From contig NZ_BALY01000009.1 in the NCBI RefSeq assembly GCF_000615445.1, positions 1 to 57,660 of the forward strand: a stretch of 57,660 bases of DNA. The letters run 5' to 3'. Below are positions 8,074 through 15,899 of the stretch, piece by piece. The stretch's first letter is position 1. Each line of letters begins with the position of its first letter. This DNA is from Lactobacillus hamsteri DSM 5661 = JCM 6256. Lineage in GTDB: Bacteria > Bacillota > Bacilli > Lactobacillales > Lactobacillaceae. The notes below the pieces were generated by a model, which had not been told where the DNA came from, ran no database searches, and saw nothing but the letters and a program-made list of their open reading frames with translations. A program made the translations under genes and the position numbers.

Positions 8074-10267
8074 TTTTCTCAGTTTCCTCTTCTGCTTCTT
8101 CGCGCACCAACCCAACAGACATATGCTTTCTACGATGAGAAATTTCTTCATGGCGACCATGAACCATCGGTCTCTTAAGTGGATTGCCAAGATAACCACA
8201 AGTTCTCTTTACACAGTCACAAGTTCTTGGATCATGGTTTCCGCAAACCGGACATTGAAAACCTTTAGCAGTTGCTTCAAATTCACCAGCAAAACCGCAC
8301 TTGTAACATTTATCAATCGGAGTATTAGTACCAAGATAGCCAACCTTGTCATAAGCCCAGTCCCAAACAGCTTCAAGCGCAGCTGGATTTTGCTTCAAAT
8401 TAGGATATTCGCAGTAATGAATAAAACCACCTGCAGCATATTTAGGATAGTCCATTTCAAAAGTTAATTTTTCAAACGGGTTAGGATGTTTCCGTACATC
8501 ATAGTGGAATGAATTAGTGTAATATTCTTTATCCGTAATATCCTTAACTTTGCCAAACTTTTCCATATCAAGACGGCAGAAACGATCGGTTAAACTTTCG
8601 CTTGGAGTTGAATATAAACTGTAATGATAATGATTTGGATCTTCTTTTTCCCATTTGGCACATAAATCATGCATCTTTTTAACGATTTCGACAGTAAAGT
8701 CATGTGCTTCCTTATTATGTTCCCAATCGGGACCAAAGAATACCGTACCTACTTCGTATAATCCGATATAGCCAAGAGAAATGGTGGCACGACCATTCTT
8801 GAACAAATCATTTACATTACCGTCTTCACTCAAGCGTTTTCCAAAAGCTCCAAACTGATAAAGAATTGGCGCATTAACCGGCTTAGCTTCAGTTACGCGA
8901 CGAGCCTTAAATTCTAATGCTTCATGGCAGGTTTGCATTCTAATACTAAAGATCTTCCAGAAAAGTTCCATATCGCCATGACTCTCCATAGCAATTCTTG
9001 GCAAGTTAACAGTTACTACACCAAGGTTCATTCGACCTGAGTTAACTTCCTTGCCATTCTCATCTTTCCAACCTTGCAAAAATGAACGACAACCCATTGG
9101 GCATTTGAATGAACCAGTAATCTTTTTAATCATGTCATAGCTTAAGACATCTGGATACATTCTCTTGGTTGAGCATTCCACGGCTAATTGCTTAACATCA
9201 TAATTAGGGTCGCCGGGATGCAAGTTAATTCCCTTTTTTAAAGTAAACAAAAGCTTAGGAAAAATTGCGGTTCTGTGTTCTTTGCCTAAACCAGTAATTC
9301 TAATCTGCAAAATATCTTTTTGAATTTCCTTTTCAATCCATGAAGTTCCTAATCCAAAGCCTAAACTTGTAAATGGTGTTTGCCCTTGACTAGAAAACAT
9401 AGTATTAATTTCGTATTCAAGACTTTGCATCGCATCGTAAATATCTTTCTTTGTTCGCTTTTTTGCAAATGCCTCGGCTTTTTCTTCATCATCGATTAAT
9501 TCGCAAGCATCTTTTAAATGCTTCTCGTAGTTCTTTTGAGCAAAAGGCGCAAGAACTTGATCAGCACGATCAAATGAGCATCCACCATATTGACTTGAAG
9601 CAACATTAGTAATAATTTGGGCAACTTGACTTATAGCAACACCGATTGAATTTGGACTTTCCATGTAGGCATTACCAATCTTGAAGCCATTGGTAAGCAT
9701 TTCTTTAAAATCAATCAAACAGCAATTGGACATTGGAGAAAGTGGCACGTAGTCAAGATCATGCCAGTGAATGTCACCACGAAGATGCGCCTTCGCAATA
9801 TGTTCTGGCATTAAAGTGAGTCCAACAGTTTTACCAACTGTCCCCGCAGTTAAATCACGCTGCGTACAAAAAACATCGCTATCCTTATTGGCATTTTCGT
9901 TAACAATTGTTGGATCCTTATGAACTAATCGTTCCAGACGATTTTTAGTATCCGTTTGTTTAGCCCATTCTTTTTCGTCATTTTGACGATATTCAACAAA
10001 CTTTTTAGCTTCCTCTAGATAGCCTAATTCATTAAGAGAATCATGAAAGGCAGTTGCCACATCTTGTGCTTGAACTACATCTTGATCAGCGAGTTTGTCC
10101 ATGATCGTAGATAAAACCGCAATTTGCACATCATCTAGCTCAAGCGCATGAAGAACCATCTTCAATTTGAAGATTTCAAATGGATATTTTGCCCCATCTC
10201 TTTTAATTAAAAATGTCGGGGTAGCTAAGCTTTTTTCTAATTCTTGGTTTACTTCTTGTTTTAACAT
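8057..10267 (-). CDS. nrdD: Anaerobic ribonucleoside-triphosphate reductase
   Basis: 736 residues, full length for the class III enzyme that makes dNTPs without oxygen. The N-terminal ATP-cone (about residues 18-100, LIKRDGAKYPFEIFKLK) gives allosteric control. Active-site segments such as CPMGCRSFLQGW are present. Near the C-terminus is the four-Cys zinc site (CYKCGF ... CPVCGN), then the glycyl-radical motif RTCGYLG with Gly at about 691. The ATG at 10267 has an AGGAG site 10 bases upstream. First gene of nrdD-nrdG, with paired NrdR boxes in the leader. Chemistry is completed by NrdG. No oddities in the key residues. Confidence 0.96.
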   Translation of the reverse strand: MLKQEVNQELEKSLATPTFLIKRDGAKYPFEIFKLKMVLHALELDDVQIAVLSTIMDKLADQDVVQAQDVATAFHDSLNELGYLEEAKKFVEYRQNDEKEWAKQTDTKNRLERLVHKDPTIVNENANKDSDVFCTQRDLTAGTVGKTVGLTLMPEHIAKAHLRGDIHWHDLDYVPLSPMSNCCLIDFKEMLTNGFKIGNAYMESPNSIGVAISQVAQIITNVASSQYGGCSFDRADQVLAPFAQKNYEKHLKDACELIDDEEKAEAFAKKRTKKDIYDAMQSLEYEINTMFSSQGQTPFTSLGFGLGTSWIEKEIQKDILQIRITGLGKEHRTAIFPKLLFTLKKGINLHPGDPNYDVKQLAVECSTKRMYPDVLSYDMIKKITGSFKCPMGCRSFLQGWKDENGKEVNSGRMNLGVVTVNLPRIAMESHGDMELFWKIFSIRMQTCHEALEFKARRVTEAKPVNAPILYQFGAFGKRLSEDGNVNDLFKNGRATISLGYIGLYEVGTVFFGPDWEHNKEAHDFTVEIVKKMHDLCAKWEKEDPNHYHYSLYSTPSESLTDRFCRLDMEKFGKVKDITDKEYYTNSFHYDVRKHPNPFEKLTFEMDYPKYAAGGFIHYCEYPNLKQNPAALEAVWDWAYDKVGYLGTNTPIDKCYKCGFAGEFEATAKGFQCPVCGNHDPRTCDCVKRTCGYLGNPLKRPMVHGRHEEISHRRKHMSVGLVREEAEEETEKNAGER

Positions 10268-10309
10268 GATTCTTCAACTCCTATATATCATGCTTAAATA
10301 ATATCATAA

Positions 10310-10356
10310 ACACAACATATTGTATTCTATATAAAAATAGACACTCTATACCTTGT
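10310..10356 (-). promoter_or_regulatory. Pair of NrdR boxes upstream of nrdD
   Basis: Two 16-base sites, 10310-10325 (acacaacatattgtat, 14/16 to ACACWATATATWGTGT) and 10341-10356 (acactctataccttgt, 12/16). Their starts are exactly 31 bases apart, the three-turn spacing expected for cooperative NrdR binding. They lie 43-89 bases before the nrdD ATG. Confidence 0.75.
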
Positions 10357-10422
10357 GCCCAGCAAAACACTTCTATGACTAGCTTTCATCGATGTTAAAA
10401 ATATTTTTTAAAATTTTAGAAC

Positions 10423-10453
10423 AAAAAAGACAGATGAATTATCTTCATCTGTC
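10423..10453 (-). terminator. Terminator after the SecB-like gene; copy 1 of a 31-bp direct repeat
   Basis: 10-bp stem (gacagatgaa and complement) with a 5-base loop, followed on the minus strand by six T. The whole 31 bases recur identically at 11855-11885. Confidence 0.88.
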
Positions 10454-10467
10454 AGTTAATATTTGAT

Positions 10468-10890
10468 TTAGTTAGTCTGATCTTTTAATACTTTTCCAAC
10501 ATTAATAGTAGGTAAATTATAATTAGGAAATTCGTTAGAAGTCATTGATAGCGTAGAAATAATCGCTCTTATATATGGATACAATATTGCGACTGCATTA
10601 TTTCGTACTAGAGTATCTAATCCTACCTTCGTTTGATCTTCTTCATACTTATAAGTAAAAATACCAGTTAATGAACACTCTGCTTGAAACGGAACAGAAG
10701 TATTTTCAGTTGAACCCACTACTACATTTAAAGAAACGTTTATTTTATCTTCCTTTACATCAAAACTTGTATTTAAATTTGGCGTCATGTTTATAGATTT
10801 AGTCTTTAGATCAAATTTTTCATTTCTGGTATATATCATTTTATCAACTCTATATCCATCAAATTCTAAAACTGCCATATTATGCTGCAT
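10468..10890 (-). CDS. SecB-like chaperone of a toxin-antitoxin-chaperone module
   Basis: 140 residues (or 136 from the second ATG at 10878, 12 bases after the AGGAG that directly abuts the first ATG). The fold signature is that of SecB: a beta-rich middle with alternating strands (KINVSLNVVVGS ... VPFQAECSLTGIFTYKY), then the diagnostic ILYPYIRAIISTLS helix and a C-terminal EFPNYNLPTINV segment, matching LFPYARE...FPQLNLAPVNF of proteobacterial SecB. Most Firmicutes lack SecB, and solitary copies next to a toxin-antitoxin pair act as dedicated antitoxin chaperones, as with Rv1957 of Mycobacterium tuberculosis. It overlaps the antitoxin gene by 11 bases and ends in a strong terminator. Assignment is from motif reading; an alignment would settle it. 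Confidence 0.75.
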   Translation of the reverse strand: MQHNMAVLEFDGYRVDKMIYTRNEKFDLKTKSINMTPNLNTSFDVKEDKINVSLNVVVGSTENTSVPFQAECSLTGIFTYKYEEDQTKVGLDTLVRNNAVAILYPYIRAIISTLSMTSNEFPNYNLPTINVGKVLKDQTN

Positions 10891-11419
10891 CTCCTAATTC
10901 ATTAAACTCAGTAAAAACATTATTAGATAATTGATTATCGGAATCCTTATAATAGAAATTAACATTATAAGACGAATTCTTACTTACTTCATTACTTAAA
11001 TTTTCTTTTTCAAATTTTAATTCTTCTAAAAATGAAGAGGGATTATTTTTAACATTTTTGAATAAAATATCTTGGTATTTGGCTTGAACTCTATGATTAT
11101 TTTCAATTTGTGTTAACGTTGATGGACTAATTCCTAATGCATCAGCAAATTTTCTAACCGAAAAGCCTAAACTTTCACGTAAATTTCTTAATTCTTTTGG
11201 AGACATATATCCTTTTCTTTCACGATATGCATCGAAACTTCGATACACATTTTCCATTGGATTCTCAAAGTCTCCCCATAACTCGCCTTCACTATCACGC
11301 CAATAATGATTTACTACTAATAAATCAGTTTCATCTTTAACACATACTTTTTCGGGAATCCATACTTCAGTATACGTATCATAAGCATTTAATTCTGGAT
11401 TAAAAAAGTTTTTATTCAT
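10880..11419 (-). CDS. XRE-family antitoxin, probably chaperone-dependent
   Basis: 179 residues from ATG 11419, which has AGGA 11 bases upstream; the longer frame to 11455 would overlap the toxin gene. A central XRE helix-turn-helix is at about residues 72-125 (MSPKELRNLRESLGFSVRKF ... LGISPSTLTQIENN). The N-terminal part has no Cys pairs, unlike the zinc domain of classical MqsA. After the HTH is a tail of about 55 residues containing YNVNFYYKD and NNVFTEFNEL, an exposed hydrophobic/aromatic stretch in the place where chaperone-addiction sequences sit in TAC antitoxins. It is middle gene between toxin and SecB-like chaperone. It probably binds the palindrome upstream of the toxin gene and represses the operon. 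Confidence 0.78.
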   Translation of the reverse strand: MNKNFFNPELNAYDTYTEVWIPEKVCVKDETDLLVVNHYWRDSEGELWGDFENPMENVYRSFDAYRERKGYMSPKELRNLRESLGFSVRKFADALGISPSTLTQIENNHRVQAKYQDILFKNVKNNPSSFLEELKFEKENLSNEVSKNSSYNVNFYYKDSDNQLSNNVFTEFNELGDAA

Positions 11420-11435
11420 TTTAAAATCCTTTCTA

Positions 11436-11780
11436 TCATTTGTATGGCAACTCAACCTGGCGTTCTGCTTGGTGAATTGAAATCCACATTACTGTTCTTT
11501 CGGGTTTATCTTGAAACTTAAGATAACACTGTTGTCCAGAAATAACTAAACCAAATACCCAAATATTACCCGGTATTGGTGGAACATGATTATCAGGTTC
11601 AGGCCCTTTAGAATAATCACGCCAACTTAAAGTATCATAGATAATACCAAATACAGTTTCACCATCCATACCTAAAGCTGAAAGTGTTTGTAAATTTTTT
11701 CGGCGTGGAGATAAAACCCATAATTCTCTACGTAACCTAATACTACGTAGAATTTCCTCAATTTCTTCACGTGTAGCCAT
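11436..11780 (-). CDS. MqsR-like type II toxin (putative mRNA interferase)
   Basis: 114 residues. The pattern LSALGMDGETVFGIIYDTLSWRDYSKG ... (quoted here in part: LGMDGETVFGIIYDTL) followed by NIWVFGLVISGQQCYLKF resembles MqsR (LGLDFDGMCNVIIGLS ... VYRPRLVTGQVYLKI), a RelE-fold, ribosome-independent mRNA interferase. The similarity is by eye and moderate, so another RelE/HigB-like toxin family is possible. First gene of the three-gene operon, 16 bases before the antitoxin ATG, with a perfect palindromic operator 20 bases upstream of its ATG. Toxin first, antitoxin second, chaperone third is the order of known TAC loci. Confidence 0.65.
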   Translation of the reverse strand: MATREEIEEILRSIRLRRELWVLSPRRKNLQTLSALGMDGETVFGIIYDTLSWRDYSKGPEPDNHVPPIPGNIWVFGLVISGQQCYLKFQDKPERTVMWISIHQAERQVELPYK

Positions 11781-11799
11781 AACAATAAACCTTAACTAT

Positions 11800-11815
11800 G
11801 TATCTCAGGAGATAC
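11800..11815 (-). promoter_or_regulatory. Palindromic operator upstream of the TAC operon
   Basis: gtatctcaggagatac: perfect 7-bp arms with a 2-base centre, placed 20-35 bases before the toxin ATG. This is the usual position and shape of an XRE antitoxin autoregulation site. Confidence 0.65.
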
Positions 11816-11854
11816 AAACGTATTTATACATATTTTACACCAATTTAAGTCACG

Positions 11855-11885
11855 AAAAAAGACAGATGAATTATCTTCATCTGTC
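11855..11885 (-). terminator. Terminator after the antigen I/II-like adhesin; copy 2 of the 31-bp repeat
   Basis: Same 10-bp stem, loop and six-T tail as 10423-10453, 55 bases after the adhesin stop. The two identical copies bracket the TAC operon exactly. Confidence 0.85.
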
Positions 11886-11940
11886 CTTTCGTGTTGTGAA
11901 AATATGGTATATGTAATATAGTAATAAGTTAGGATATTCT

Positions 11941-14900
11941 CTATTTATTCTTTCGCTTATCACCTCCCAAAATTAGCAATCCTGCTGTAGCGAGAAGTGC
12001 TAAGCCTACGAGGCCAGCTATATTCTTCTTTTCACCAGTTTGTGGTAAAGTCTTTACATCATTCTTAACGCGTTCAATCTTAGTTGAAACACCGTCTGTC
12101 TTGACTTCATTAATCTTCTTCGAAGTATGGCGGTCAATTGAGATGCCTTTATCAACTTCGCCACCTCTGTTATTCTTTTCAGTCTTAGTAGTCTTGCCGA
12201 CCTTCTTCTTATCAATCTTAATCTCAATATCACCTTCATCTTCACCATTGTCAGGTTCATAACCATCTGGAACGTTAGGAACATTTTGTGTTGGTTTCTT
12301 AGGATCAGTTGGATTATCTGGAATTGGATCCGAAGTTGGAGTTGAGCCTTGATCTTCTGGGTCTGCAGGTGGCACAGAATCTGGGGTATAGATTACAGTT
12401 TCAACGATATCATCATGATCATGACCAATATTCTTATTTGAAACCTGTAAACGATCTGGAGTATATCCAGAAATATGTGGTGAAAACTTAGTAATAAAGT
12501 CTTTTGGACCTTCCCAGGTATCTGAGATCACTTCGCCAGTCACCTTGTCAATCACCTTAGTCTCTTTAAAGTGAAGTACATCATGTACAGATTCTGATGC
12601 GGGGCTACCATCACTATAAATATATTTAATAGTCCGTTTTACATCATGTTGTAATGAATCCTTATCTGTACCGTCTGGATATTTAGGTTGCTCATCCTTT
12701 GGACGTGGATCATTAGGATTGATTGGTTCTCTCGGATGTCCAGGATTTTCAGGAGTAATAGTGACCATATCATGGAAGTAGTAGACGTTCACATCGGCGG
12801 CGTCCTTGCTTGGATCGCCGCTTGCTGATCCAACTGTCTTCCCACTTTGATCATCTTGGTGTTGAACAAGTGATGGAGCTGCCTTGTAGCCTAATTTAGT
12901 TAAATCAGGAGAATCAACTGCATCATAAGCACCTGAAATTACTGCCCATGAATTATCGTCGGTAAGTTTAGGATCAATCTTGCCATCTTGGCCTAAGTAG
13001 CCTAAGAATTTGCCATCAACCTTATCGTAAACAGCTGTACGGCCCCAGGTAATCGTTTGCTTCTTAGCGTCAACACCTGAAATTGCTGTGCCAGTTTCAT
13101 CATCCAAGTAATGAATTGTCCGGCTATGGCTTACTTGCGTTGCCTTTTGATCTTCCTTCTTAACATTGCCTGGATATTCTGGCTTATCTGGCGTTACTGG
13201 AACTACACCATGCTTTAAGTAAACATACTGATCACCTAAAGTATCATCAGCCGTTCCCATATCACTAGTGATTTTTTGCTTACCTAGTTTATCACCACTT
13301 GGATTAGAAACTAAAACATAACCTTCATCAGCATAGTTCCAAAGTAGTCTATTAGTTGCATCTTTAGTATCACCAATATAACTATTAATATTTTTAACTT
13401 CATGCTCAATTAAATCTTTACCACGAGTAGTAAAGTCAGAAGACTTATCAATACCATTTACATCAATATAGTGAATATTATATGCTCGATTGGCCTTAAT
13501 ATAAATTACCTTATTAGGATCATGAGCATCTAAATATTGTTTTAAATTTTTATCCTTAGCACTAGCTAGATATTTATAAGTACCATCTTTATTTTGTTCA
13601 TAGAATGCGTACCCTTCATTAATATGAGGGAGCACAACATCTTGCTTCTCCCAAGTGCCATAAGTGCCAGTTTCCTTATTAATATTATTAGTAAAGGAAT
13701 ATGGATCTTTTTGAGCGTAACCCAAGTCATGATCCTGACCATCAACATTAACTGTCTGATCAACTAAGCCAGATAAGTTTTTACCCTTTGCACCATCTTC
13801 AACAACATAAGTTACTGAACCTGGAACTTGCAGATTGTTGTCATAGTAAGTTGCTGAAGTAGACTCACCCTTTTTAACTGGCTTTGCAGGTGCTTGACTA
13901 TAGTGAGGAATGTTAGTAGTAATTCCAGTCCATGTACTACCATAGGTCCATTGCGGTTGACCAGCCATTGAACCACTTTTTACAGTTTTATAGTTAAAAT
14001 CTTGATTTTTATTAATTATGAAGAAACGAAGCTTAATCTGGTTTCCCTTAACATGATAAAGACCGGCACCAAATGTTCTTAATCCATCAGGATCATCTGA
14101 TTCAGAATTATCCCATTCTTTAAATAGATCATCAGTTAGATTTTTGTTTAGCTTAGGATCGTTTAGCACCTCAGAACTGTAATTAAATGTTATTTTAACA
14201 CCATCGTTAACACTATCAGCATATTCCCCATCTGCGTCAGCATTAAAATCACCTTTAAGATGCGGCTTAACAGAGGATCCCATCAATCGTGCTGGTTGAA
14301 TATTTTTCGAATCGAGAGAATGAACAGCTTCAATGTAATTACCATGGTTATTGAGAGAGAATGGTGTAAACCAAGCATCATCTTTATTAGAATCAAAGTT
14401 AATTTGGTTTCCCTGACTATCATAGAATGTGTATGTTACATCCACAGACACCCCAGAAAATTGAAAACCACGAGTTATATCATCGTAAACAACAACTGCA
14501 TGCTTACCATAATGTTCAGGACTAACACCCTTGTTAGGATTAAGTTGTGCTGTCCCCTTTCGTTCGAGGTTTGAAAGTGACATTACAACTTTCGTGATTG
14601 GTGTTCCTTGATAAGAGGAACCATGCAAATTATCAAAGGTTACATCAGCAAAATGATCAGCTATTTCACTGGTATTCTTACCGGTTTCTGCTGACTTAAA
14701 AACAATCGAATGGTAGGCCCCTTGAGGAGCAAAAGTACTTACACCTTGATCCTTATAATCATTATCATTGCCAGTTTCATATGTCAAAGTAGCTTGATAT
14801 TTAGAATCAATATCAACAGTAACCGTAGCATTATCATCAGATGAAATTGATAATGCTTGATTTAGATCGTTACCTGTTTTAATGACATCGCCAACTGGAA

Positions 14901-15737
14901 CCTCATCACCTTCACCAGGCTTTATCTCAACTATTCCAGTTTCTTTATTAATATTCTTTGGATCTTTTGGATCTACAACAGCAACTGTTAGAGGTTTTGA
15001 TTTATGGCGATCATCAAGAATCGGACCATTTTTTCCAAATTGAACACTCTGTGCATCATGAAGAGTTTTACGATATTTAATTAAAGCATCATTATAAGCT
15101 TTTACAGCATTTTCATAAGCTTTATCAGACTGTGTTTGTGCTTTTTGTTGGTCATCAATGGCTTTAATTAAATTACCAGCTTGTTTCTGATAATCTTCTG
15201 CCGCCTTTTGCTCCGCATTATTAGCATCCGTACCAGTAATTTCATGTGACTTCGTTTTAGTTACAGTAACATTACTATTTTGCGCTGCTTCTTTTTGTTG
15301 GTCATTTCGCTTTGCAAGTGCACTGTTTAAATCAGTAATAGATTGATTAGTTGTATCTTCATTAGAATTCAAGGATTGTTGCGATCCTTCAGAACCTCCC
15401 GACGTTCCAGCTTCAACTTTCGATTCAGCTAATGCTGGTTTACTTAATGAAGTATCTGCTGAACCATTCTTAACTTCAACCGTCTGCGAAGTCTCTGAAC
15501 CGCTTGGTATTAGTGGGTTAGAGGGCTCTCGTACCCCCCCGAAATTTCAGTTGATGCATTTTCATTTTCGGCATCATTTGTATCCGCCAATACGTGATTC
15601 GATGAAACAGTTCCTAAATATAACGTAGTACTCAATAAAACTGACGCAACACCAACACCCAATTTACGAATTCCATAGTGTGGCTTGCGTTCCATATTAG
15701 ATTGCATTTTATTTAAAAAATTATTTCTTCCTACCAT
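11941..15737 (-). pseudogene. LPQTG-anchored antigen I/II (GbpC-like)-MucBP adhesin, frame-shifted at a G7 tract
   Basis: Two frames make one adhesin of about 1265 residues. 15510-15737 encodes the YSIRK-type signal (YGIRKLGVGVASVLLS ... cleavage near VLADTN) and then runs out after TEISGG. 11941-15372 carries the rest in another frame, open back to the tract. One extra G in the G7 run (15534-15540) restores TEISGGVREPSNPLIPSG. In order: signal, Ser/Thr-rich stretch, Ala/Lys/Gln-rich helical segment (KAYENAVKAYNDALIKYRKT), GbpC/antigen I/II V-domain (FDNLHGSSYQGTPITKVV ... DVTYTFYDSQGNQINFD ... FGAGLYHVKGNQI), two or more mucin-binding repeats (RTIHYLDDETG, RTIKYIYSDGSPA), Pro-rich spacer, LPQTG, hydrophobic helix and Lys/Arg tail. 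Expected to bind mucins or glycoproteins at the wall. As written it cannot be secreted intact; phase-OFF, pseudogene or homopolymer error are the options. Confidence 0.85.
15534..15540 (-). repeat. Poly-G (G7) tract at the adhesin frameshift
   Basis: Seven C on the plus strand (G7 in the message) about 67 codons after the start of the adhesin signal peptide. Adding one G or removing two gives a full-length frame; removing one gives a stop within a few codons. A natural slipped-strand phase switch is possible. Confidence 0.8.
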
Positions 15738-15863
15738 TTTTAAATCCTTATACTTAAATCTAAATCGTTCTTTCTCTTACAACTAATATATCAATTTCTT
15801 AGTCTCAAATATTATATACCAGAAAATTATGATGTAAATAGTTTCTGCATATTTGCACCAAAA

Positions 15864-15894
15864 AAATTCCAAAAGCTTAACACTTTTGGAATTT
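15864..15894 (-). terminator. Terminator after the DUF285-MucBP adhesin
   Basis: 12-bp perfect stem (aaattccaaaag and complement), 7-base loop, then six T on the minus strand; it starts 6 bases after the stop. The rest of 15738-15899 is AT-rich leader of the upstream adhesin. Confidence 0.85.
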
Positions 15895-15899
15895 CTTTA

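Noticed and set aside
8074-8199. Extended NrdG start
   Set aside because: Lies deep within nrdD, and the extra residues do not belong to the family.
10341-10470. Small gene in the nrdD-SecB gap
   Set aside because: No frame with start, ribosome site and reasonable composition; the gap is regulatory plus terminator.
15510-15737. Independent 75-residue secreted peptide (bacteriocin-like)
   Set aside because: It is a YSIRK signal peptide that continues into the adhesin once one G is added.
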